The notes under the pieces: model-generated
Database searches by the model: none
What the model was told of the DNA's origin: nothing
What the model saw: only the letters and a program-made list of their open reading frames with translations
Translations under genes and position numbers: made by a program
Shown here: positions 26,100-37,080 of the stretch, in pieces
Layout: each line of letters opens with the position of its first letter
Numbering within the stretch: the stretch's first letter is position 1
NCBI GenBank assembly: GCA_016081115.2
Contig: JABTTQ020003464.1
Coordinates: 124,001 to 188,000 of the forward strand
Length of the DNA: 64,000 bases
Direction: 5' to 3'
From: Rehmannia glutinosa
Lineage: Eukaryota > Streptophyta > Magnoliopsida > Lamiales > Orobanchaceae

Positions 26100-26706
26100 C
26101 TTGTCACGAGTTGGTCGATGATCTTAACAGGTTGAAGTTGAGGCCTTCAACATATGCAACATCCGTGATTTCTAATCCATTTTTCTTGATGGATCCAAGA
26201 CTCTTGTTTCCTGGAGCTCCATTTCCTCCAAATATGACTTTTGCGCCTCCAATCTCCTTGAATTTTGACAAATTTTTTCTTGTTCCCGGTCATGTGTCTA
26301 GAAACGACCACTATCCATATACCAGGTTCCTTGGCACTCGTTGTTCCTTGAACCCGCAATCGAGGAAATTAGTTTTTAGGTACCGATGCTTGTATGGGTC
26401 CGAGAGGTTAGTGTTGTAAGATGATCCAACCAACCTATAGCCAAATGACTTGAATCTAAGAGGTTGCCATCTATCCGTGCCATAATCATAACTCACTTTG
26501 GCAAATTTGCTTGGAGGCTTTAGGTTCATACAACTCTCTATTTTGTCTGTTTGTATGTGTGTGTGTTTTAGCAATTGCCTTCTTTGGGTAGTTGTGATAT
26601 TTCCGAGCGTAGTACTGGGTGCATATGTGTGCCGATGATAGCTCTTTTGCCTTTGGAATGACCTTTGCCGAGTTCTAGGTCTTTGCCATATAGGCTTGTA
26701 TTCCAT
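26100..26706 (-). pseudogene. Sirevirus protease region
   Basis: The aspartic protease active site is visible as YMDSG in one frame and SRHMTGNKKKFVKIQ in another (about 26255-26325), split by a one-base insertion; the family reads DSGCSRHMTG. Upstream (26330-26706) lies a worn linker between gag and protease with RWQPLRFKSFGYRLVGSS. It cannot give an active enzyme. Confidence 0.7.
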
Positions 26707-27649
26707 AGGTCTTTCCGATATGTCACATTATTCCAATCGGCTTGGATTGGGTAGTTTCTACCATTCGCATCATATGTGTTTCTCTCGATAAAACTTCGGG
26801 GTTTTTGGTAGCTCTGTTTATTCTTTACAGAGTACTTCCTATTTGGAGTTTGCCGAGGAACTCTGCCGATTTCTTCTCGCTTGTCCTCTCAAAGATACTC
26901 AATGGATGTTTTCCTTCTCCTTCATATCCAAGGTCGTTTGTTTGTGATTGTGCTTTGGAGTGAATGTGGGTGCAACATTTGGTGTCTTGGATTTTTGAGA
27001 TGCTTCATTACTTGAAGATCATTTTTCCAAAATCACTCGGGACTTTATTTGTGTACAAAGGAATTGAATCATATGATGTCTTGTCTCCACATTCTTTTTG
27101 GCTCATAATAAGGTCATCCAATGATTTAAATGCCTTTGTAAATGATGCAATCACATTTTTTAGATCACTTTCCCTCTTTTCTATAACAAACTATCTCGCT
27201 ATTAGTTTAGCATTCTCGACCTTGACTCTTTGTTCTCATTAGCTATGTGACTTAGAGTACTCGGCTCCTTAGTCATTTGTGAGTTTTGGCTTTTGGTGAT
27301 TGTTTTCCTCGTTTAATAGTGTGTGTGAGGATTTAATGTGCTCAAAGTCTTTCATCATTTTGCCTAATGAATCATAAATATCAGTGGGTGATGAAGTGTG
27401 CGTGTCACAATCACTATCACTAGAATCGAGTGAGATGAGTTAAAGTGTACCTCGTCTTCTTGGTCGGGTTGATCTTATTCTTTAGCCATTAGACGGATCA
27501 TTGCTTCTTCTTCTTAATCACTTGAGTACTCACTTCACTACTCTTTGAGTCTGCCGCTTTAGACTTAGTCTCGTCTCCAGTCTCAAGTCAACATAACATT
27601 TTTCTTTTCCGTCTTTCTTTCTCTCAAGACTCTTCTTTCTTCTTCATTT

Positions 27650-28703
27650 CTCGTATTTATTGACTAATGGATATGGACGGTCAATAGCAAAATGTCCTGG
27701 TTGTCTATAGTTCCAACACGGGTTCTCGGCTCTTTGATCGCTTCTTTCCGTTCTTGGGTTATTAGCTCTCTAATATTCAACCTTTTGTTGCTCAACTCTC
27801 TTGGGTGGCTTATCTCCTTGACTTGGAGGGAGTTGAATGTCTCTTGTAGGATTCACCCTTGTTTCTTTAATAGTTCTTGTTGAAGAACTTGTTGAATATT
27901 TTAACCATTAGGGCAATTTTCTCCGATCAATGGCTTCCTTGACCTCAACTCTCTTCCCATCCTTGACTATAAGTACAAAATTGTTTTGGGTACAGCTTGT
28001 CTCTTCTTGATCTTTTCTTCTCAACTCAAACTCATAGGCTTTGAGGTATGAGAATAGCTCATGATTGGATATTGTTGTGAGGTTCATTGAATGTCTTAGG
28101 GCCAATACTTTCATTTCCCATTCAACGGGAGGCTTCTTAGAATCTTCATACATATTTCCTTCGTGTATATTCATTCCCAAGTGCTTTGATAATTCATTTG
28201 TGATTTCAAAGTGAATCGAGCGCCGGTGATCCAAGGTTTCACTGCGCAAGCATTTTAAAAATTTTCAAATTTTCAGACAAAGAACGGACAATTTGTTTTC
28301 TTTAATTTGTTTCGATCCTTCACAAATCAAAGTTAATTTATCCTAGATTTGTTTTGCGGTTTGACAAGATTTGACTTTGTTGAACATTGCTTTGTCAAGG
28401 TTTTGTAAAGTATGTCCTTGGCCACATTGTCCAAGTTGTATCTTTTTCTGTCCTCGTTTATCCATTGATCCTTGGTTTCTCAACCAGGGTTGGTCTTGCT
28501 TCAAAGAGAGATTCTTCTCCTTCATTTGGTCGCTTCTCTCCTCACGGGCCGTGTGTTCACTTTCGAGATTTGCAAAGTGGCCAATCCTCTATCACTATCC
28601 ACATTTCATCATGTAAAGTAGATAGATGAGCCCGCATACGAATTTTTCAGTCATCAAATTCTTCAATAGTGAACATAGGAATGCGTGTCAAATTTGCTTC
28701 CAT
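27650..28703 (-). pseudogene. Sirevirus gag
   Basis: Start ATG at 28703 gives MEANLTRIPMFTIEEFDD, then a stop (TGA where the family has TGG) and KIRMRAHLSTLHDEMW. LRHSMNLTTISNHELFSYLKAYE is at about 28030-28100 (shown here only in part) and belongs to the capsid region. The zinc knuckle near 27668-27720 reads CWNYRQPGHFAIDRPYP: the second and last Cys are replaced by Tyr and Arg, leaving only Cys and His of the CCHC set. The product would package RNA in an intact element. Confidence 0.8.
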
Positions 28704-28823
28704 GATAATAACTTTGCTGAATAAAATGGATGGTTTTTGAAAGAGCAAGTGTTAAAAACTTCTTTGAAAGATTGGAGATCTAGTTCAAGAACTAAGTCAA
28801 ATGCGGAAGGCTCAATGAACCAA

Positions 28824-28837
28824 CCGCCGATACCACT
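28824..28837 (-). promoter_or_regulatory. Sirevirus primer binding site (initiator tRNA-Met)
   Basis: On minus, directly after the 5' LTR end (...GGACTTACA), the sequence reads AGTGGTATCGGCGG. TGGTATC is the common match to the 3' end of plant initiator tRNA-Met; later bases are worn. Confidence 0.75.
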
Positions 28838-30391
28838 TGTAAGTCCCATGGGGTGTGAGTAAGGTTTAGAAGGAGGGGTTGAATAAACCTTACCAACTTT
28901 TCAATTTTAGTCCTTTTAAAATATTACGAGTTAATTACACGCCTAAGTCCGAGGGACATGACTAAGTTAGTTAATCAAACAGAGTTAGCCACTCAACGGA
29001 CTCGATAGAGTTGTTGATAGAATAACTCATTGTTTTAGGCTAAACTTTAACTTGGTTGTGATGAGTTTTTATGAGAAGACTTAACACCCATGAATTTGAT
29101 TTAACTTTGTTTTAACACTTGGTTTTATCACTTGGATAGCAATTTATCGCCAGATATAAAGTATGTGTGTAGGAATGTAAATATGTTGAAATGTAAATGA
29201 CACAAGTAAATTTTATAGAGGTTCAAGATGGGGTAATTCTTCTACTCCTCTCTTCTCCAACTCCCCGGAGGAATCCACTAAGTAATGATCGAGTATAAAG
29301 TGGTTATCGTCCCAGAGACAAGTCTTGATCACGCGGTGACTTGCTCCTTGGACTCGATCCGAGATGCCTTGGTCACACAAATGCCTTTCTCGTCCGAGGC
29401 TAAACCTTCTTCACGGGGTGGCCGCTTTGCTACTTGACTTACTTTCTCAAGCTTCTTGGATTTGATCACGAAGCCCTCCAATAACTTGAGATTGGTTCGA
29501 CTTGAACTTTCCTACAATCCTCCTTGGAATGTAGACCCCTTTGATTCTTCAAAAGTTTCCTCTTCAACAGTTTGAAGTTGTCTTTCCTTCACAAACTTGG
29601 TGTTGGATCGATTTCCTTCGAGATTTAGGCTTGGGGATTTTGCTTGAATAACTTGAGAATATTTTGCAGGTTACTGATCTGGATATTGCTTGATTTCTCG
29701 GTGTGCTAGGTTCGGTAACATTTTCTCAATGTGATTCTCGGCCTTTTATAGTGAACTTTTCAAAAATCGCCGTTGAAGAGATAGATCGATTTTCAAAAGT
29801 CACTTGTGTTTGTTGGCTTGTCTTGTCGTGATCCTTGATGTTGACATTTCCTCGTATTTAATGTCTTGCAAAGATTGCAACGCCTCTCGACACTTCGTGC
29901 GTGCTTCCCATTGGTTTGTTCCTTTTGCACACAATCGAACTAACACTTTGTCTCTCGACAACTTTAAAAGTTACTATTCTAAGTAACATTCTTGACTTTT
30001 ATCAACGGATCTCGTTCGGATGTCTTGACTTGATTGCAGTCTTTTATTCCCAGGTGACTTTGAGTTAGCTTCCAATCAATGGATGACTCATCCGTCACTT
30101 CAACTTGAGACTGGCTTCTTGAGTTGACTTGTCGACTCTTCATACAATTGTATCACGGTGATACTCCTTCAATCGAGTCCTTGATCTTCTTTCTTGGCCA
30201 TACTCAGTTGTTCCTCAATGAGTCTTCACTTGATCTTGATTGACTTCTTGTATTCCTGTGCATAGCTTACTTGGCTCAACTTGTTCACCCTATCTATTAC
30301 AATACAAATTACAAGGAAAATGGGGTGCCAACTTTCTAGTCTAAGTTTTACATGGCATTCATCAAAGTCTAAACAATAAATTTCCCAACGA
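28838..30391 (-). repeat. Sirevirus 5' LTR
   Basis: About 1554 bp, starts TGTAAGTCCC on plus and ends TTTCCCAACGA (expected CCCAACA). The TATAAAAGG promoter box on minus is at about 29742-29750, some 640 bases from the transcription-side end of the LTR. Many small differences from the 3' LTR are at CAG/CTG sites. Confidence 0.9.
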
Positions 30392-31300
30392 GGTAGACTT
30401 GTAGTTCTCAACATTGCTCTTGTCCTTTCTAACAAGGTTATGTTCATTCGCTCTGCCACTCCATTTTGTTGAGGTGTGTATGCCACCGTGAATCGTCTTT
30501 GATGCCTTCTTATTGAAAAGACTCAAATTCATCACTTGTATATTCTCCTCCATTATCAGTCCTTAAACACTTGATCTTCTTACTAGATTCAAGTTCTATC
30601 TCGAGCTTTGTAAACTTTGAAGACCGAAACACATTGGCCTTCCTTTTGATAGGATACACCCAACATCTCCTGGAGCAATCATCAATGAAAGATACAAACT
30701 ATCTCGCCCCTCCTAAGGATGATAGTGGTGCTTGCCAAACATCGAGTGAATCAACTCTAAGATGACCTTACTCTTAGATGTTGATCTGCGAACTTTAATT
30801 TGTGTTGCTTACTTGTAACACAATGCTCACAAAATGGTAAATATACCTTTGTAAGACCAGGTAGTAGCTTCATTCGAGAGAATCTTCAACCCTTGTTCCG
30901 ACATGTGGCCAAGTTTGTGGTGCCACATTATCGTTGATTCTTCTATCGAACTTGTACCGAAGCTTCCCCTTCTTGCATCGTCTCTTTTTTAAGCATATAC
31001 AAATTTGCAGCGAGGTTCTCCGCCTTCATTACTACAATCACTCATTTCATGATCTTCATGATTCCTCCTCGATACGAGTATTACATCCAATATCATCCAA
31101 TTGTCCTAAAGACAAAAGATTCTTCCGTAGGCCCTTCACATGTCGTACATCTTGAATGGTGCGAACGAAGACCATCAAACATTTTTATTTTGATAGTGCC
31201 AATGCCAGCGATATTCAAGGCATGCTCATCCCCATAAATACAAATCCTCCGGAGATTGGTTCATATTTGTGAAACCATTCCCGTCGAGAGGTCATGTGCC
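30392..31300 (-). pseudogene. Copia integrase N-terminal part and core (outer element)
   Basis: Minus reading gives LRTDNGGEYTSDEF (about 30520-30565, second acidic residue) and then the box AYTPQQNGVAERMNITLLER (about 30424-30483; the usual R of MNRTLLER is I) and TRAMLRTTSLP up to the insertion point. The core upstream is worn (30570-31200). It continues left of 16278. Confidence 0.85.
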
Positions 31301-31510
31301 AGGTTGCTCTTGAGTCTAAAAGCCGATATCGAGAAAATAGTTTTTCGCCTTCAGCGTTGGTTGTTGCTTCGCCGTATAAAACTTCTCCATTTTTGAGGTA
31401 CTTGCAACATTCCTTGAGCATTTGATGACTCGGGGTCCCCACTCTTCTTATTCCAACAATCCTTCTTGAAGTTCTTTCTTTTGCCACAGTTGTAACACTT
31501 GATGTTCTTT
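31215..31510 (-). pseudogene. Copia zinc knuckle and protease (outer element)
   Basis: The zinc knuckle reads KCYNCGKRKNFKKDC (about 31456-31500), with the His of the CCHC set replaced (GHF reads as NF). The protease active site reads LLDSRATWHMTSRREWFHKY (about 31265-31325); the expected DSGA is DSRA, a change in the catalytic loop. Both losses would inactivate particle assembly and cleavage. Confidence 0.85.
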
Positions 31511-32136
31511 TACTCCTGGATTTTGATCTACCATGATTTTGACTCCCACATCGGAGCCACGCCCGTGGTTCTTCCTCTTATCACCGCCAAAGCTTCGCTT
31601 ATTGCAAACTTGCTTATATGTCCTCTTTATTTCTGCGCCGCTCTCCCTTCTAGTATAGCGGCCGCAATTTCATCAAGACTAGATAGTCCGAAAGAACGTT
31701 GTTCGTCAGGTTGATGATGAGTTGATTGTACAAATCGTAAACTTTGAAGTAAAAGTTCCGCACGTTCAATAACTTCTATTTTGTAACCCATTGAGGTGAG
31801 TTGCGAAAATAAAGTATTCAAGGTGTTGATATGGTCATCATCAAGTGGTTTCCGCCATACGAAGAGTATACAATTTTTTTTTTAAGAAAATTTTATTGTG
31901 AAGTGATTTGGCCTCGCACAATTTTGTCAAAGTATCTCATATCTCTTTTGTCATCTTCTTCACCGCCATGTTTGGATGACACTCCATCGCCTAATGCTAA
32001 GTGCATCAACAATTGCATTGCCCTCCATCTCATTCCACTTGGTATCGTCGGTGATATCTCGGGCTCTGTCTCAGTTGTTGCCAAGCAATTGTCTTTCCTT
32101 AAAATAGCCTTAATCTTCATTTTCCACAATGAGAAA
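31511..32136 (-). pseudogene. Copia gag, main part (outer element)
   Basis: Begins at the solo-LTR junction with the FSLWKMKIKAILRKDNCL segment (about 32085-32137) and goes on to MNTLFSQLTSMGYKIEV and RAELLLQSL (31730-31821), the usual capsid helices of TNT1-like gag. Its first 15 codons lie on the other side of the solo LTR (33711-33756). Frame changes occur near 31890 and 31630. Confidence 0.85.
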
Positions 32137-33710
32137 TGTAGGTCCAAGGGGTGTAAGTGTAAGGTTTAGAAGGGGGTTGAATAAACCTTACCAAATTTTT
32201 GATTTAGTCCTTTTAAAAATTCAGAGTTGATACTACATATTGTGTCCTTGGTGGACAAATCAATTTAGTTAATCAAGAGAGTTAGTCTCTCAATAGACTC
32301 AATCGAGTTGTTGATGGAATAACTCGGTTGTTAAGTCTAAATTAACTCAACTCGTGGTTTGTTTTCAATGGAAGACTTAACACCCTTAAGTTTGGTTAAG
32401 TAGAGATTTAGAGCTTGATTTAGTACTTAGAGATTATCTAATGGATAGCAAATATGTCGCCAGAATTAACCGGATATGATGCAAGAATTAAAGTCTTTGA
32501 AATGTAAATGACACAATAAGATTTTTATAGAGGTTCGAAGATGGGGTAATTCTTCTACTCCTCTCTTCTCCAACTCCCTGGAGGAATCCACTAGGTATTG
32601 ATCAAGATATACAAAGTGGTAACAGTCCGGATACAAGTCTTGATCACACACGGTGACTTGATCCTTTGGGACTCGTCCTGAGACGCCTTGATCACTCACC
32701 GGGCTTCTCGTCAGACGACTCAACTTCTTCTTCACAGGCAATTTGCCTTTGCTACTACAGCCCACTTGCTCAAGCTCTTTGGATTTGATCACTAAGCCCT
32801 CCAAAAGCTCAAGACTTGGTTCGACCTTGAACCTTCCTACAATCCTTCGTGGAATGTAGACCCCTTGATTCTTGTAATTTCCTCTTCAACCGATTGAAGT
32901 TATCTTTCCTTCACAAGTGAGTGTTGGATTGATGTTCTTCGTAGTGTAGGCTTGAGGATTGAGCGTTTAATAACTTGAGAATATTTGGTTACGCTTCTAA
33001 TAATTGCTTGAATGTTTGTGGTTCTGGTCACTTCCTCTCGCAGTCATTCCTCGGCCTTTTATAGTGATCTTTCAAAAATCTGCCCGTTGAAGAGATAGCT
33101 TATTTTTGAAAGTCACTTGTGGTCGCGTTGGCTTGTCTTGTTGCGATCCTTGGAATTGCCATTTCCTCGTATGAATTGTTCTTCACCTTTTCGAGTTCGA
33201 CACGGTGTAGTGCTTCCCATTGGTTTATTCCTTTTGCACGCTTCCGGGGATCGAGCACTTCGAGAAATGTAGCATGGAGATATTACTTGTTTAGGTAATT
33301 CTCTTGATTTCGTCGGCAACGGATCTTTTTCAGCTTATCTCGACTTGATCGCATTTCCTTGCTTTCCCCAGGTGACTTAGAGTCGCCTTCCAATCATTGG
33401 ATGACTCTTCCGTCACTTCAACTTGAGACTTGGCTTTTCTTGAGTTGACTTGACCGATACTCCACTCAAATGCATCTCGTTGCTCCTTCAAGAGTTCCCG
33501 TCTTCTCTTCTTTTGCCATACTCACTGTCTTTGCAATGAGTCTTCCTTCTAGTCTCCGGTTGTCTTCTTGCATGTTTGGGCATAGCTGACTTAACTTTGA
33601 CCAAATTTCTATTTATTACAATGCAGTTTACAACAAAAATTGGGGTGCCAACTTCCTATTCTAAGTTTTACATGGCATTCATCAAAATCTAAACAATAAA
33701 TTTCCCAACA
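32137..33710 (-). repeat. Solo LTR of the same Sirevirus family inside Copia gag
   Basis: 1574 bp, TGTAGGTCC...TTTCCCAACA, matched by the LTRs at 16278 and 28838 along the whole length. A perfect 5-bp target duplication AGAAA is at 32132-32136 and 33711-33715. TATA box on minus at about 33054-33063. No interior remains, so the element was lost by recombination between its two LTRs. Confidence 0.93.
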
Positions 33711-33756
33711 AGAAATTATTTCCATTGAACTTCTCTACATCGAACTTTGTTGTCAT
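33711..33756 (-). pseudogene. Copia gag start (outer element)
   Basis: ATG at 33756 gives MTTKFDVEKFNGNNF, a typical TNT1-like gag start. It is cut by the solo LTR. Removing the LTR and one AGAAA copy lets the frame continue directly as SLWKMK. Confidence 0.9.
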
Positions 33757-33841
33757 TTTGTCCACACCCGATTGATTTTTCACTTGAACCGAATTTCACT
33801 ATTTACGTGAATAGTAACCCGTGAACAGAACCCCTAAACTA

Positions 33842-33857
33842 ATGGCTATGATACCAC
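33842..33857 (-). promoter_or_regulatory. Copia primer binding site (initiator tRNA-Met)
   Basis: On minus, after the 5' LTR (...CCTAACA), the sequence reads AAGTGGTATCATAGCC. TGGTATCA is complementary to the 3' end of initiator tRNA-Met. Confidence 0.85.
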
Positions 33858-33859
33858 TT

Positions 33860-34294
33860 TGTTAGGAAATTACGGACTGAACAAAGCCATGACAATAGTG
33901 ATGTGAGAAAAATAAAGGTAAAATGACACGAATATTTTTACGTAGAAAACCCCAAATAAATTTGAGGTCAAAACCACGGGCAAGTGTAGTTCACTATAAA
34001 AATAGGGATTACAACACCTTCTCTCTAATACAAGGAGAAAACTATATCACTCTTTCTCTCTTGAAATAGGAGAAATGCTAACACTCTAAAATGAGGAAAT
34101 ACTTAGCAAACTAAAATTCAGAACTTGAATCTTTTCTTGGATGATTTTGCATCTGCTCGAGAGTGCCTTTTATAGGCAAATTCCATCATTAATTGGTTTG
34201 CATTTGTCCAAGCTAGCATGCATTTTGTCAAAAGGCTAGGATATGCCACTTTCAAATGTTTTCCACTTATTCAAAAATGGCTTTAACTTTATCA
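33860..34294 (-). repeat. Copia 5' LTR
   Basis: 435 bp partner of 13671-14105. The promoter box on minus (TATAAAAGG) is at about 34166-34174. Confidence 0.9.
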
Positions 34295-35766
34295 TGCTTG
34301 TATTCTATCATCTTTTGCATGATGTTTGAAATTTAAATGCTTGCAGCACTATCATATTCAGAAGGCTTAGAGTCCATTTATATGATCTCTACTGTACAGT
34401 TATTAACATGGTAATATGCCTATTTTCTTGCAGAAAACTTAGGTGGGGGTCCGGGTCTAGATGGGCGGTGGGGCGGGTTTCGGTCCATTTTTTTCTTTGT
34501 GGGGAGATTTTGGGTTTGATCAAACCCGTCTCGGACTAAATCCGTTGATATCCCCGCAACAAGACGATGATAAATCAAATATCGCACTGCATTTACTAAA
34601 TCATAAATAAGAAAAAACAAATAAATAGCTCGGGATCTCAGAGGAAAACCACTTATTTAGAAAATAAATTGTTAAAGAAAACTATAGATGGGGTAATTTG
34701 GCCAAAATAGCTAAAAGCCCCTTAAAAATGAAGAACAAAAAGTAAAGCAAAAGAAATAGAGAGCTTGAAATCAAATTATGCTAAGTTTTAGAGTTTTGAT
34801 ATCATAAAATTTTGCACCAAGAAAACTTTATAAATTTTGCCAATATAAAACTGTTCATAATATTTGATTTATTTGTTGGAAATTTTGGTTTTGATAAAGT
34901 GGATATCGACCCGACTTTGACCAAATTTTCGGTGGCTAAATATTTAATTATGGAGAAATGAAATTATATATTATTAATATACGTTCCAAGTAAATCTTCA
35001 TAGTATTTTTCATTTCTCAAAACCGAATTTCGGTGAGTGAGAAATTTATACACGAAGTTAGCCACACAAATGGGCATTGTGTAAAGGAGATGAAATGCTT
35101 TTGCTTTATCTCACAAGGAATACATATCATTGTTTATCCTAGTTTATTTACTAGAAGGTGTTATTTGTTGTACAAATGGGCCGGGCCTGGATTGGGCCTT
35201 GGGGGGATTGACCATTTGGGCGGGTCCAGGTCCACTAAAGTTTTGCCACTCAAAATGGGTTTGGCCCAGATTCAAGTGATTATCGATTTGTTGGAGCCGA
35301 ATCAATATGGACATTATAGGTGTCGATTCGTGATTTGTTGGAGTTAGTAACTCCTACGGTGGTCACCTGAAGAAAGCTCACTCTTTTGATCCGTTATGCA
35401 AGAGTGGGGTGTAATACCTAAGATGTTACAATTGGATTAATGCCGACTACTTATTGTTATCTCTGCAGTCTTGGTTGGTCAGAATTCATTGTTGAGCATT
35501 GCAGATTTTACGAGAAAATTCATAAGATTACTCATACCTCAAAAAGCAATTTTTTCGCATTTTGCACTTAAGTTCGCAACAGTCTTCAATACATTATCGT
35601 TCGAATGAACTTTTGTGTTAAACTACACAAATGACATAAGTCGTTTCATGTTTGGAAGCAATATGTCAAACCGTGAACACTAGTGGGCGTAATTGCTTTA
35701 CGGAAAGAGATTCTTCTCGACACGGATCGGGCCCAGTCTGGCCGACCCGCCCCATTGTCATTCCTA

Positions 35767-36563
35767 GTTTTTTTGCCTTTATGGACACCCTACTTCTACT
35801 AACAACTTATTAATTACACTAACCCATAACTCATATTCTAACCCACAACACATATTTTATTTCTTTATCTTTTATAACCACTAACCCATGTGCTAAGCTA
35901 CCCATGTTTTAAACCACCGATCCATTTTGTTTTAGTCTCTTTTGTCTTGATGTGTTTTGGTGGATGGATGGCTTCTACAACTATTTAAACGATTTAAAGG
36001 CTAGAAAAACATAGGCCAATTTTCGAGAGCGTAAGAGAGAAGAAGATTCAGTCATTTCTCTTTTGTCACATAAACTTTGCGAGGAAGATGTCGAGCGTGG
36101 CGGGGAGGTGTTACGTCACACTTGGCATCACCTTCCTTAGAACTTGTTTTTCTTGTGATTTTCGAGATATTCTTTCTTTAGTAGTGGAGAACTATATAGA
36201 TTAAATATGAGGAATCTCTCATTTAAATGGAATGTAATTTACGGAGCAAGATCAAAAGGGGAGCTTTTGTCTTATTTTTATTTTGCATTTTGTATATATT
36301 TCATTTAGTGAATTTTTTTGCTTTAAGACCACCGCACAAATATATATTTTTATATATACTAGTGCAAAAATCAAAACATTGTATTCATTTTCATCTTGCT
36401 ATATTCAGTCTTTCATCATATTACGTGCATTGTGTTTTTGTCATAAAGTCTTCTCATTGTTTTATCTTAGTGTTGGCAACACTCCACACAAAACTCGCCG
36501 CAATTTTAACTAACCCTCTTAAATTTTTTTCAAGAAACAATTTATATTGAATTGGGTTACTAT
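35767..36563. other. Stretch without a supported gene
   Basis: AT-rich with several aacccat/cccacaa motifs (35820-35930). The open frames at 36227-36550 have no recognisable domain. Confidence 0.45.
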
Positions 36564-37072
36564 TAGAGATGGCAGTGGGGCGGGAATCCCCGTTCCGCGG
36601 GATCCGCCCGGCAGGCGGGGATTCGAATTTCCCCGTGGGGACGGGGATGGGGAATTTTTTTTCCCCGTTGGGGGGGGAGGCGGGACGGGGATCATACTCC
36701 GCCGCGGGATCTCGCCTGTTCATCGCGGGAACCGAATATTAATATATAATATAATATTTTAAATATATATAATATATTATAAATATATACATATTAAATA
36801 TAATAAAATGACAAAATTTTTAATTTATTTTATTAATTATTGTTTTATTAGTTATTTTATATCATTTATATATTTTAAATATTTAAAAATAGTTACTTTT
36901 TAAAAAAATATTTTTTTGCAAAAAAAAATAAATTGAAACTGTAAGGCGGGGAATACCCGGGGACGGGATGGGGGATTTTTCCCGTTTGTCTCACGGGACG
37001 GGGACGGGATTCTCATGTCGCGGGACGGGGATGGAGATGGCTCCCGCCCGCCCCGCCCCGTTGACATCCCTA
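36564..37072. mobile_element. Non-autonomous hAT element, 509 bp
   Basis: Ends TAGAGATGGCA on the left and, on minus from the right, TAGGGATGTCA. It is flanked by a perfect 8-bp target duplication GTTACTAT (36556-36563 and 37073-37080), the hAT signature. GC-rich subterminal blocks (gcgggg/ggacgggg) enclose an AT-rich centre. No coding capacity. Same terminal family as the ends at 13242 and 35766. Confidence 0.92.
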
Positions 37073-37080
37073 GTTACTAT

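Larger units (their letters stand above)
16278..30391 (-). mobile_element. Sirevirus-type Copia retrotransposon, 14.1 kb
   Basis: LTRs of about 1.55 kb (16278-17833 and 28838-30391) flank an 11.0-kb interior on minus with primer site, gag, protease, integrase, RT with YVDDIIFGST, RNase H and a long env-like coding region before the 3' LTR. Large LTRs, the YVDDIIFGST box and the extra 3' coding region are Sirevirus traits. It sits in the integrase gene of the outer Copia with a 5-bp duplication GGTAG at 16273-16277 and 30392-30396. Both outer LTR ends are worn: the left edge reads AGTAGTCCC instead of TGTAAGTCCC. Coding regions are broken by stops and small indels. Confidence 0.9.
13671..34294 (-). 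mobile_element. TNT1/Tork-like Copia retrotransposon, interrupted
   Basis: Two LTRs of 435 bp each (13671-14105 and 33860-34294) start TGTTAGGAAATTACGG and end ...TTATCA on plus. The element is on minus: the primer site follows the right LTR, and gag, protease, integrase, RT and RNase H follow leftward. Flanks are agctt on the left and tgctt on the right, a probable 5-bp duplication with one change. Its own length, after removing the two Sirevirus insertions, would be about 4.9 kb, the normal size for this group. All coding parts carry stops or frameshifts. The LTRs differ at many sites, so the insertion is old. Confidence 0.9.
13242..35766. mobile_element. hAT-like element enclosing the Copia nest
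   Basis: The left end reads TAGGGATGACAAT (13242) and the right end, read on minus, TAGGAATGACAAT (35766), a 13-bp terminal inverted repeat with one mismatch. Both ends run into GC-rich subterminal blocks with repeated gggtcc/gacccg (13261-13400, 34440-34520, 35165-35240), as in many plant non-autonomous hAT elements. Without the Copia its own length would be about 1.9 kb. No transposase was seen. The 8-bp flanks differ (atattaat against gttttttt), so the pairing of these two ends is not proven; they could belong to two elements of one family. Confidence 0.5.

Noticed and set aside
13242..35766. 8-bp target duplication for the enclosing hAT-like element
   Set aside because: Flanks atattaat and gttttttt do not match, so the claim of a single element was kept at moderate confidence.
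36227..36550. Plus open frame of 107 codons rich in Phe, Ile and Leu
   Set aside because: Looks membrane-like only because of AT-rich composition; no start context, no homologous motif, next to a hAT insertion.
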